From contig NZ_VFPQ01000001.1 of assembly GCF_006716785.1 (NCBI RefSeq), forward strand, positions 1,116,001-1,180,000: a stretch of DNA of 64,000 bases, written 5' to 3'. The notes beneath the pieces are model-generated. The model saw only the letters and a program-made list of their open reading frames with translations, searched no databases and was not told the DNA's origin. A program made the position numbers and the translations under genes. This document shows, one piece after another, positions 33,842-40,501 of the stretch (its first letter is position 1; each line of letters begins with the position of its first letter). This DNA is from Thermopolyspora flexuosa. GTDB lineage: Bacteria > Actinomycetota > Actinomycetes > Streptosporangiales > Streptosporangiaceae.

Positions 33842-34081
33842 TTACCGGAAGCCCTCCTGGAGGCCGAGGCGGTGCCGCAGGCGCTCGCGCAGCACGTCCT
33901 GCGCCGTGGCGGGGCCACGGTCGGCCGGCCGTACCTCGACGAGCCACACGTATCCCAGAAAGAGGCCCATCACCAGCGCCACGGCGGCGAGGACGAGCAC
34001 GAGCATCCACCCGCCCGGCACGTAGATGAGCACGGCGAGGACCGCCGCCAGCCCCAGACCGGCCTTGAGCAGATTCGTCAT
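33842..34081 (-). CDS. 79-residue two-helix membrane protein
   Basis: The ATG at 34081 is preceded by GGAGG. Residues 6-24 and 25-48 are hydrophobic helices (LAAVLAVLIYVPGGWMLVLV region), followed by an acidic/basic cytoplasmic tail ending in RLRHRLGLQEGFR. I do not recognise the family. It ends just downstream of the HAD gene and diverges from the poly-Asp/two-component operon, but shares no visible signal with it. Confidence 0.6.
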   Translation of the reverse strand: MTNLLKAGLGLAAVLAVLIYVPGGWMLVLVLAAVALVMGLFLGYVWLVEVRPADRGPATAQDVLRERLRHRLGLQEGFR

Positions 34082-34380
34082 CCGGAGAGCCTCCAGGTAC
34101 ACGTGCAAGCCGCCGTGGCCGGTGGACGGTTCGGACGTCCGCCCACCGGTCAGCATTCAATCCCGAAAAGCACGGTCTCGGGGTGAGTATCGGGAATTAC
34201 GTCGACGTTCCGCCACATTCGGCCGCCTCCCGGTGTGTGGACGCGGCTCCAGCATCGCGCATCCGCGGCGCGCGGCGGCGCGGATCGGGCCAACCTTTGC
34301 CCGTGGCCGTCCCACCCTGTACCGGCGCCGCGCCCGCCCGGCCGTACCCGGGTCCCCGCCACCGCCGCGACCGGCGAAGA

Positions 34381-34407
34381 TGAGAGCTTTCTCATCCTGC
34401 TCTCACG
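34381..34407 (+). promoter_or_regulatory. Composite operator, copy 1 (two-component operon)
   Basis: TGAGAG (34381-34386), CTCATCC (34391-34397) and CTCACG (34402-34407) are arranged so that the last two are direct repeats 11 bases apart, the spacing expected for tandem OmpR-family dimers. The first element is inverted. Exactly the same three elements with the same spacing recur at 36981-37007. The site ends 33 bases before the start codon of the first gene. Confidence 0.7.
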
Positions 34408-34440
34408 AACGTCTCCCGGAATCCGGGCGATTCTGGGGGG

Positions 34441-34902
34441 ATGAAGAGCCAGGGTCCGCTGTTCGTCGTGGTCGCCGGGGTGCTGCTCGCCGCGTTCCTG
34501 CTCGTCGGGTTCGTGTGGGCCGCCTCGGGGCGCGACCCGGACCTCGGTGAGGCGATCGTGGTGTCCCCGGCGGCCTCCGAGCCGCCGGCCTCCCCGGGGG
34601 AGGGCTCACCGTCGCCCGCGGCGCCGTCGGCGTCCGCCTCCGCCGACGGCCGCACGCCCGGTGACCCCGCCACCGTCCGGCCCTCCGCCGAGCCGTCCGG
34701 CCGCGAACCCGCCGAGCAGGCGGGGGAGCGCGCGGGCACCGCCACGCCCCGCGCCACCGCGGACTCCTCGCCCCCGCCGCGGTCGCGGCCGGTGCCCTCG
34801 CCCACCCGGTCCCGGGCGGAGCCGGTGAAGCCGCCGCCGCCGAGGGACGGCGGGGACGACGATGATGATGACGATGACGATGGGTACGACGACGATGACT
34901 GA
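34441..34902 (+). CDS. Membrane-anchored protein with a poly-aspartate C-terminus
   Basis: A 153-residue protein. Residues 6-27 form one membrane helix (LFVVVAGVLLAAFLLVGFVW). About 40-135 is low-complexity Pro/Ser/Ala/Glu/Arg, and the end is a run of nine Asp, then GY, then four Asp. With the N-terminus inside, the acidic tail is extracytoplasmic and likely binds divalent cations or basic wall polymers. It is the first gene of an operon with a histidine kinase 12 bases downstream and is controlled by the composite operator just upstream. The ATG at 34441 follows a G-run. It may be a sensor accessory that presents the ligand to the kinase, which is inference from order. Confidence 0.75.
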   Translation: MKSQGPLFVVVAGVLLAAFLLVGFVWAASGRDPDLGEAIVVSPAASEPPASPGEGSPSPAAPSASASADGRTPGDPATVRPSAEPSGREPAEQAGERAGTATPRATADSSPPPRSRPVPSPTRSRAEPVKPPPPRDGGDDDDDDDDDGYDDDD

Positions 34903-34914
34903 GCGGCGACGCGC

Positions 34915-36312
34915 ATGCGGGTGACCGCGCGTGCGCGCATCGTGGGCTGGATGCTGCTCGTCGCGGGCATCGCCCTCGCGGTCGCGGTGTTCGCCACGTG
35001 GACGTTCCTGCTGAAACGCCTCGACGACCGGGTCAACGCCGAGCTGGAGAACGAGGTCGAGAAGCTGCGCGGGTACGTCCGGACCCAGGTGGCCGCGCGG
35101 GGAGGGCGGCCACCCGACGACGTGTCCCGGCTGCTCGCCGACTACCTCGCGGTGAACGCGCCGGACCGGTGGGAGACGTTCTTCACCATCGTCGACGGCG
35201 CGGCCGACAAGATCACGGCGGTGGCGCCGCCCGCCCGGCTCGACACCGACGACGGGCTGGTACGGCGCCTCGCCGCGGCGACCCGGCCCACCGCGACGTG
35301 GGCGGAGAGCGAGGCGGGCACGGTACGGCTCGCGGTCATCCCGGTCCGGGTGGCCGACCCGCGCCCCGCGCACCTGGTGGTGGCGGTCTTCTACGACCGG
35401 CAGCGCGAGGAGATCGTGGACGCGGTCCGGGTGCTCGCGATCGCCGGCGTGGCGGCGCTCGGCCTCGCCGGCGCGGCCGGGTGGCTCGTCGCCGGCCGGG
35501 TGCTCGCCCCGGTCCGGCTGGTGCGGCAGACCGCCGAGGCGATCAGCGACTCCTCCGACCTCACCCGGCGGCTGGAGGTGACCGGGAACGACGACGTGGC
35601 CGCGCTCGCCGCGACCTTCAACCACATGCTCGACCGGCTGGAGCGGGCGTTCGCCGTGCAGCGCGAGTTCGTCGACGACGCCGGGCACGAGCTGCGCACC
35701 CCGATCACCGTGATCCGCGGGCACCTGGAGCTCATGGGCGACGACCCGGAGGACCGGGCGCAGACCCTCGCGCTCGTCACCGACGAGCTCGACCGGATGA
35801 ACCGCATCGTCGACGACCTGCTCACCCTCGCCAAGGCCGAGCAGCCCGGGTTCCTCTCCATCGAGCAGGTCGAGCTCGCCGACCTCACGGTGAGCGTGGT
35901 GGCGAAGGCGCGGGCGCTCGGCGACCGCAAGTGGCGGGTGGAGCAGGTGGCCGAGGAGCGGATCGCGGCGGACCGCCAGCGGCTCACCCAGGCGCTCATG
36001 CAGCTCGCCGCGAACGCGGTGCGGCACACCCGGGACGGCGACGAGATCGCGGTGGGCTCGGCCGTACGGGGCGGGACGGTCGAGCTGTGGGTGAGCGACA
36101 GCGGGCCGGGGGTGCCGCCCGAGGACCGGGAGCGGATCTTCGGCCGGTTCGTGCGCGGCGGCCCGCGCAGCGGGTCGCAGGACGGCGCGGGCCTTGGGCT
36201 CGCCATCGTCCGCTCCATCGCCCGGGCGCACGGCGGCGACGTGCACGTGGAGGACGCCCCCATCGGCGGGGCCCGGTTCGTCATCACGATTCCGCTGCGG
36301 GAGGTTGCGTGA
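34915..36312 (+). CDS. Sensor histidine kinase (HAMP-HisKA type)
   Basis: A 465-residue membrane kinase. Helix 1 is at about residues 12-33. An extracytoplasmic sensor of about 115 residues follows, then helix 2 at about 170-192 and a HAMP domain (VRQTAEAISDSSDLTRRLE) to about 245. HisKA has the phosphorylated His in AGHELRTPITVIRGHLE (about 259). The ATPase domain has an N-box (LAANAVRHT), DSGPGVPPE and GLGLAIVRSIARAHGG. It autophosphorylates and passes the phosphate to the regulator encoded next, whose GTG overlaps its stop. The acidic proteins on both sides of the pair suggest sensing of cations, cationic peptides or wall charge. Confidence 0.92.
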   Translation: MRVTARARIVGWMLLVAGIALAVAVFATWTFLLKRLDDRVNAELENEVEKLRGYVRTQVAARGGRPPDDVSRLLADYLAVNAPDRWETFFTIVDGAADKITAVAPPARLDTDDGLVRRLAAATRPTATWAESEAGTVRLAVIPVRVADPRPAHLVVAVFYDRQREEIVDAVRVLAIAGVAALGLAGAAGWLVAGRVLAPVRLVRQTAEAISDSSDLTRRLEVTGNDDVAALAATFNHMLDRLERAFAVQREFVDDAGHELRTPITVIRGHLELMGDDPEDRAQTLALVTDELDRMNRIVDDLLTLAKAEQPGFLSIEQVELADLTVSVVAKARALGDRKWRVEQVAEERIAADRQRLTQALMQLAANAVRHTRDGDEIAVGSAVRGGTVELWVSDSGPGVPPEDRERIFGRFVRGGPRSGSQDGAGLGLAIVRSIARAHGGDVHVEDAPIGGARFVITIPLREVA

Positions 36313-36971
36313 ATCGCATTCTGATCGCCGAGGACGAGGCGCGGATCGCCTCCTTCCTGGAGAAAGGGCTGCGCGGCAACGGGTTCGTGACGGCGGTCGT
36401 CTCCGACGGCGTCTCGGCCTACGACTACGCCCGCAGCGGCGAGTTCGACCTGATGATCCTCGACATCGGCCTGCCGCGCATCGACGGGTTCACCGTGCTG
36501 CGGCGGCTGCGGGAGGAGCGGGTGACGATCCCCGTGATCATCCTGACCGCGCGGGACAGCGTCGCCGACACCGTCGCCGGGCTCGAGGGCGGGGCCGACG
36601 ACTACCTCGCCAAGCCGTTCGCCTTCGAGGAGCTGCTCGCCCGGGTACGGCTGCGCGTGCGCGGCTCGCACAGCCCCGAGGTGACCGTGCTGCGGGTCGG
36701 CGACCTCGCGCTCGACCTGCGCAGCCGGCGGGCGTACGTCGGGGACCGCTCGGTCGACCTGTCCGCGCGGGAGTTCGCGCTCGCCGAGGTGTTCTGCCGC
36801 CACCCCGACCAGGTGCTCACCCGCGAGCAGCTGCTCAGCCTCGTGTGGGGGTTCGACTTCGACCCCGGCTCGAACGTCGTCGACGTGTACGTGCGCTACC
36901 TGCGGCGCAAGCTCGGCGCGGAGCGCATCGAGACCGTGCGGGGCGCCGGATACCGGCTCCGCGCCGGATGA
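36309..36971 (+). CDS. OmpR/PhoB-family response regulator
   Basis: A 220-residue regulator. The receiver domain at residues 1-118 has the acidic pair in AEDEARIASF, phospho-acceptor Asp in LMILDIGLP (about 51), Thr/Ser in ILTARD, and Lys in LAKPF. The winged helix at about 125-218 ends with VVDVYVRYLRRKLGAERIETVRGAGYRL, containing the recognition helix. The GTG start overlaps the kinase stop (GTGA). OmpR-type regulators bind tandem direct repeats about 11 bases apart, and such repeats occur before this operon and before the poly-Asp/sortase operon that follows, so these are its likely targets. Confidence 0.93.
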   Translation: MNRILIAEDEARIASFLEKGLRGNGFVTAVVSDGVSAYDYARSGEFDLMILDIGLPRIDGFTVLRRLREERVTIPVIILTARDSVADTVAGLEGGADDYLAKPFAFEELLARVRLRVRGSHSPEVTVLRVGDLALDLRSRRAYVGDRSVDLSAREFALAEVFCRHPDQVLTREQLLSLVWGFDFDPGSNVVDVYVRYLRRKLGAERIETVRGAGYRLRAG

Positions 36972-36980
36972 TCCGCCGGG

Positions 36981-37007
36981 TGAGAGGGCTCTCATCCCGG
37001 CCTCACG
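36981..37007 (+). promoter_or_regulatory. Composite operator, copy 2 (poly-Asp/sortase operon)
   Basis: TGAGAG (36981-36986), CTCATCC (36991-36997) and CTCACG (37002-37007) repeat the three elements and exact spacing found at 34381-34407; only the spacer bases differ. The site begins 10 bases after the response-regulator stop and ends 73 bases before the next start codon. Confidence 0.7.
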
Positions 37008-37080
37008 GTGGCCCAACCGCCCGCCACGAGCCTGGAGTCATCCGCGCAGGGGGCGCGGAACGACTCCGGGAGGACATCGG

Positions 37081-37731
37081 ATGGCACTGGCACTGTGGCG
37101 GATCCTGCTCGCCCTCGCGACCGCCCTCGGCCTCGGCGCCGCGGTCGCGGTCACCGCGGCCCAGGCCGCGAGCGCGGCCGCCGTACCCTCGGCCGCGTAC
37201 GTCGCGGCCGACGACGATGACGACGGGCGTGACGACGACGATGACGACGATGACGAGCGCGGGGCTCCGCGCGGCGCGGTGAAGGCCGCGGCCAAGGCGG
37301 ACGACGACGATGACGACGACGATGACCGCCGTGCGCCGCGCGGCGGTGTGGACACCGGCGCGGGCGGAGTGGCCGGGAAGGCCGACGACGATGACGATGA
37401 TGACGACCGTCGTGCGCCGCGCGGGGGCGTGGACACCGGTGCCGGTGGTGCGGCCGGGAAGGCCGGCGATGACGACGACGATGACCGTCGTGCCCCGCGC
37501 GGCGGTGTGGACACCGGCGCGGGCGGCGTCGCCGGGAGCGCGGACGACGACGATGACGACGACACGCCGCGCGGTGGCGTGGAGACCGGGCTGGGCGGCG
37601 CGGCGGACACCGGCGCCGACGGCGGGTCCGGCCTCGGCATCCTGCCGCTCACCGCGCTCGGCCTGACCAGCGCCGCGGCGCTCGCCGGCGGCGGGCTGTG
37701 GCTCCGGCGCAGGATCACGGCGGCCGAGTGA
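37081..37731 (+). CDS. Surface protein with poly-Asp repeats and a sortase-type C-terminal sorting signal
   Basis: A 216-residue exported protein. Residues 1-35 form a signal peptide. About 42-165 consists of blocks of 6-9 Asp separated by conserved spacers (RRAPRGGVDTGAGG...AGKA, three near-identical copies plus partial ones). The end has the layout of a cell-wall sorting signal: LPLTA near residue 185, a hydrophobic helix (LGLTSAAALAGGGLWL) and a basic tail RRRITAAE. The next gene, overlapping its stop, is a class F sortase, the probable anchoring enzyme. The Asp blocks could bind Ca2+ or other cations, or basic polymers. Exact repeat DNA makes copy number liable to slippage. Confidence 0.8.
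   Translation: MALALWRILLALATALGLGAAVAVTAAQAASAAAVPSAAYVAADDDDDGRDDDDDDDDERGAPRGAVKAAAKADDDDDDDDDRRAPRGGVDTGAGGVAGKADDDDDDDDRRAPRGGVDTGAGGAAGKAGDDDDDDRRAPRGGVDTGAGGVAGSADDDDDDDTPRGGVETGLGGAADTGADGGSGLGILPLTALGLTSAAALAGGGLWLRRRITAAE
37300..37560 (+). repeat. Asp-codon runs alternating with a conserved spacer (minisatellite-like)
   Basis: GAC/GAT runs alternate with a conserved spacer starting at 37327, 37408 and 37486 (units of 81 and 78 bases). Spacer copies differ at only a few silent positions. All units keep the reading frame, so gain or loss of a unit would change protein length without breaking it. Confidence 0.8.
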
Positions 37732-38375
37732 TGGGCGATCGCCGCGGATGGCCCGGCGGGCGCGGCGGCCGGCCGATGGGCCTCGCGCTCGCCGTCGCCG
37801 CCCTCGTCACCGCCGGCGCCTGCGCGGCCGGAGCCGCCCCGGCCGACGCGGTCGCCGCGGGGACGCAGACCGCGGTCCGCGAGGCCGCGGCGGCCCGCCC
37901 GGTCGACGCCGCCGCGGCTCCCCGCGAGGGCGCCGCCGACGCCGCAGACCCGGTACGGCTCCGCATCCCGGCGATCCGGGTCTCGGCCAAGGTGATCCCG
38001 CTCCGCCTGGACCGGAACGGCCGCCTCATCGCCCCGCAGAGCTTCGTGCACGTGGGCTGGAACAAGGCCGGGCCGGAGCCCGGCGAGCCGGGGGTCGCCG
38101 TGATCGCCGGGCACGTCGACTCCCGGTCCGGACCGGCGGTCTTCTTCCGCCTCCGGCAGCTGCGGCCCGGGAACCGCGTGCACGTCGACCGCGCGGACGG
38201 CAGCACGGTGACGTTCACCGTCACCCGCGTCGCCCGCTATCCGAAGAACCGCATCCCGAACAGGGAGGTGTACGGCCCGGCGGAAACCCCGCAACTCCGC
38301 CTGATCACCTGCGGCGGCGCCTTCGACCGGACCCGGCGCAGCTACCGGGACAACGTCGTGGTGTTCGCCCGCTGA
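37731..38375 (+). CDS. Class F sortase
   Basis: A 214-residue exported transpeptidase. Residues 14-40 are a signal/anchor, followed by an Ala/Arg/Asp-rich linker and the sortase barrel from about 75 (VRLRIPAIRVSAKVIPL). The catalytic His is in VIAGHVDSRSGPAVFF (about 124). The nucleophile Cys is in LRLITCGGAFD (about 192), and the supporting Arg is probably in RRSYRDNVVVFA. The ITCGG motif and AGHVDS are characteristic of class F enzymes of actinomycetes. Its ATG overlaps the TGA of the poly-Asp protein by one base, arguing that this is its dedicated substrate. A strong terminator follows at 38493. Confidence 0.9.
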   Translation: MGDRRGWPGGRGGRPMGLALAVAALVTAGACAAGAAPADAVAAGTQTAVREAAAARPVDAAAAPREGAADAADPVRLRIPAIRVSAKVIPLRLDRNGRLIAPQSFVHVGWNKAGPEPGEPGVAVIAGHVDSRSGPAVFFRLRQLRPGNRVHVDRADGSTVTFTVTRVARYPKNRIPNREVYGPAETPQLRLITCGGAFDRTRRSYRDNVVVFAR

Positions 38376-38492
38376 CCTCGGACCATCCCCGCCCGGCGCG
38401 GCCGGCTCTTCTCCCGATCCAGCCTCCTGACGAGCACGCCGGCCCGGGCGGGGCGAGGCCCCCGGACCGCAGCGCGACGCGGGCCGCGGGGA

Positions 38493-38529
38493 GGTCGTGC
38501 CGCCGAGAGCCGGACTCGGCGGCACGACC
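38493..38529 (+). terminator. Perfect 15-bp terminator hairpin of the sortase operon
   Basis: GGTCGTGCCGCCGAG (38493-38507) pairs exactly with CTCGGCGGCACGACC (38515-38529) around a 7-base loop, followed by GTTT. It lies about 120 bases after the sortase stop. Confidence 0.85.
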
Positions 38530-38606
38530 GTTTCCGGCTTTCCGGCCCGGGGCGGACGCGTGCCGTACCGGCCGGGCCGTACCCCGGCGGAGCGCTCCCG
38601 GTCGCC

Positions 38607-38637
38607 TTGACCCTGACACGGTGGTAGGCCCTAGACC
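38607..38637 (+). promoter_or_regulatory. MerR-type promoter with 19-bp spacer
   Basis: TTGACC (38607-38612) and TAGACC (38632-38637) are separated by 19 bases, the overlong spacing typical of MerR-controlled promoters. The spacer carries a partial dyad (CCCTGACA...TGGTAGG). Transcription would begin about 4 bases before the ATG at 38648, so the MerR protein probably controls its own near-leaderless mRNA. Confidence 0.7.
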
Positions 38638-38647
38638 TGGGGGTGTC

Positions 38648-39466
38648 ATGTTCAGCATCGGAGACTTCGCTCGGCTCGGCCGCGTGTCCGTGCGCATGCT
38701 GCGGCACTACGACGCGCTGGGGCTGCTGCGGCCCGCCCGGGTCGACCCGCACACCGGCTACCGCTACTACGAGGCGGGGCAGCTGTCCCGGCTCAACCGG
38801 ATCATCGCCCTCAAGAACCTCGGCCTCACCCTCGAGCAGGTGGGCCGCGTGCTCGAGGAGAAGGTGGGCCCGGAGGAGCTGCACGGCATGCTGCGGCTGC
38901 GGCGCGCGGAGCTCGAGGCCCAGGTCGCCGCCGACCTGGCCCGGCTCGCCGAGGTCGAAGCGCGGCTCCGGATGATCGAGACGGAGGGCGTCATGTCCAT
39001 CGACGTCGTGGTGAAGAGCGTGCCCGGGGTCCGGCTCGCCGAGCTCAGCGGCATCGCCGAGAGCTTCGAGTCGGACAGGATCGGCGCGGTGATCCGGCCG
39101 CTCTACGCCGAGCTCGGCAGGCGCATCGCCCGGGCCGGCCTCACCCCCACCGGCCCGGGCGTCGCCTACTACGAGCCGGTCGCCGAGGGCGTGCGGGTGC
39201 ACGCCGGGCTCCAGGTGAACCTCGAGCCCGGCGTGAGCCACGACTTCGACGTCGTCGACCTGCCCGCGATCGAGCAGGCGGCGACCGTGATCCACAGGGG
39301 GCCGATGGACACCGTCGGCGCCACCTACCAGCTGCTCGCCACCTGGATCGAGGAGAACGGCTACCGCGGCACCGGGGTCGCCCGCGAGGTCTACCTCGCC
39401 TACGGGGAGGGCGACCCCGCCGGCTGGGTGACCGAGATCCAGGAGCCGGTGACCCGGCCCGCCTGA
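38648..39466 (+). CDS. MerR-family regulator with GyrI-like effector domain (BltR/TipA-like)
   Basis: A 272-residue regulator. Residues 1-70 form the MerR winged helix (MFSIGDFARLGRVSVRMLRHYDALGLLRPA, TGYRYYEAGQL). A dimerising coiled coil (about 75-120, LEEKVGPEELHGMLRLRRAELEAQV) follows. About 125-270 is a GyrI/AraC-effector-like ligand domain with VKSVPGVRLAELSG and VAREVYLAYGEG. Such proteins bind hydrophobic or cationic drugs and untwist the 19-bp-spaced promoter. The ATG at 38648 fits the family N-terminus; a longer upstream frame overlaps the sortase gene and is not used. No efflux gene is adjacent, so autoregulation is the only visible target. Confidence 0.88.
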   Translation: MFSIGDFARLGRVSVRMLRHYDALGLLRPARVDPHTGYRYYEAGQLSRLNRIIALKNLGLTLEQVGRVLEEKVGPEELHGMLRLRRAELEAQVAADLARLAEVEARLRMIETEGVMSIDVVVKSVPGVRLAELSGIAESFESDRIGAVIRPLYAELGRRIARAGLTPTGPGVAYYEPVAEGVRVHAGLQVNLEPGVSHDFDVVDLPAIEQAATVIHRGPMDTVGATYQLLATWIEENGYRGTGVAREVYLAYGEGDPAGWVTEIQEPVTRPA

Positions 39467-39516
39467 GCCGCGGCCGCCCGCGCCGGTACGGCCGTGCCGT
39501 ACCGGCGCGGGCGGGC

Positions 39517-40491
39517 TCAGGACACGCCGAAGTACCGCTTGGCGCCGTCGTGGAGCGGCACCGGGTCGGTCTTCGGCGCGTCCTCGCGGGAGATGTTGTT
39601 CGCCTCGGGGTGCACCTTCGCCAGCTCGGCCTGGTGCTCGAAGAGGATCCGGGTGAGGTTCTCGGCGAGGTCGGCCGGCATTGCCTCGGACACGACGAGC
39701 ATGTTCGGCACGACGATCGTGTTCACGTCTTCGGCCGTGCCGTACGCCTCCCTGGGCAGCCGGCCGGCCTGGTAGATCGGGCCGTACTCGCTCTGCAACT
39801 TGGGGAGCAGGTCGTCGAGCGGCACGAAGACGATCTGCTCCTTCAGGTTGGTGACGAGGTCGGTGATGCCGCCCGTGGGCAGCCCGCCGGACCAGAACAG
39901 GGCGTCGATGGTGCCGTCCTTGACGCCCTGCACGGTCTCCGGCAGCGACAGCGCCTGCCGCCTGATGTCGGCGTCCGGGTCGAGCCCGGCCGCGCGCAGC
40001 AGGCGGAGCGCGATCGTCTCGGTGCCGGAGTTCGGCGAGCCGGTGGAGACCCGCTTGCCCTTGAGGTCGGCGACCGTGCGCACGTTCGCGTCCTTGCGGG
40101 CGAGCACGTGGGTGTAGTTCGTGTAGATGCGGGCGAGGGCGCGGATCGGCTGCGGCGCGGAGAACGCGTCCCGGCCGGTCGCCGCGTCGCTCGCGGTGTC
40201 CGCCAGCGTGAACGCGATGTCGGAGTCGCCGCGCACCACCCGCTGGATGTTCTCCACCGACGCCCCGGTGGCCTCGGCGGTGACCTGGTAGCCGGGCAGG
40301 TGCTTGGTGAGCAGGTCGGCGTACCCGCCGCCGAGCTGGTAGTAGACGCCGGTGGTGTTCCCGGTGGCGATCGACAGCCGGCCGCCCTTGTAGGCCTCGC
40401 CTTCCGCGTCGCCGCGGCGCTCACCCCCGCAGGCGGTGAGCAGGAGGACGAGGGCGGCCGCGGCGGCGGCGATACGGGTCAGCGATCTCAT
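39517..40491 (-). CDS. TAXI-family TRAP transporter solute-binding lipoprotein
   Basis: A 324-residue extracytoplasmic receptor. The signal ends in the lipobox LLTAC (Cys about 21), so it is membrane-anchored by lipid. The TAXI fold is recognisable by LSIATGNTTGVYYQLGGGYADLL, GASVENIQRVVRGDSDIAFTLADTA, KGKRVSTGSPNSGTE and ALFWSGGLPTGGITDL. It delivers a small organic acid or amino acid to the fused permease encoded immediately upstream on the same strand (the start at 40491 lies 10 bases after the permease stop). The ligand cannot be told from sequence. It resembles the second TAXI protein at 60204. Confidence 0.92.
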   Translation of the reverse strand: MRSLTRIAAAAAALVLLLTACGGERRGDAEGEAYKGGRLSIATGNTTGVYYQLGGGYADLLTKHLPGYQVTAEATGASVENIQRVVRGDSDIAFTLADTASDAATGRDAFSAPQPIRALARIYTNYTHVLARKDANVRTVADLKGKRVSTGSPNSGTETIALRLLRAAGLDPDADIRRQALSLPETVQGVKDGTIDALFWSGGLPTGGITDLVTNLKEQIVFVPLDDLLPKLQSEYGPIYQAGRLPREAYGTAEDVNTIVVPNMLVVSEAMPADLAENLTRILFEHQAELAKVHPEANNISREDAPKTDPVPLHDGAKRYFGVS

Positions 40492-40501
40492 GCCGCTCCT
40501 T

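Noticed and set aside
37220-37570. CRISPR-like array in the repeated region
   Set aside because: Repeats are in frame within an exported protein, and spacers are as conserved as the repeats. It is a protein-coding minisatellite.
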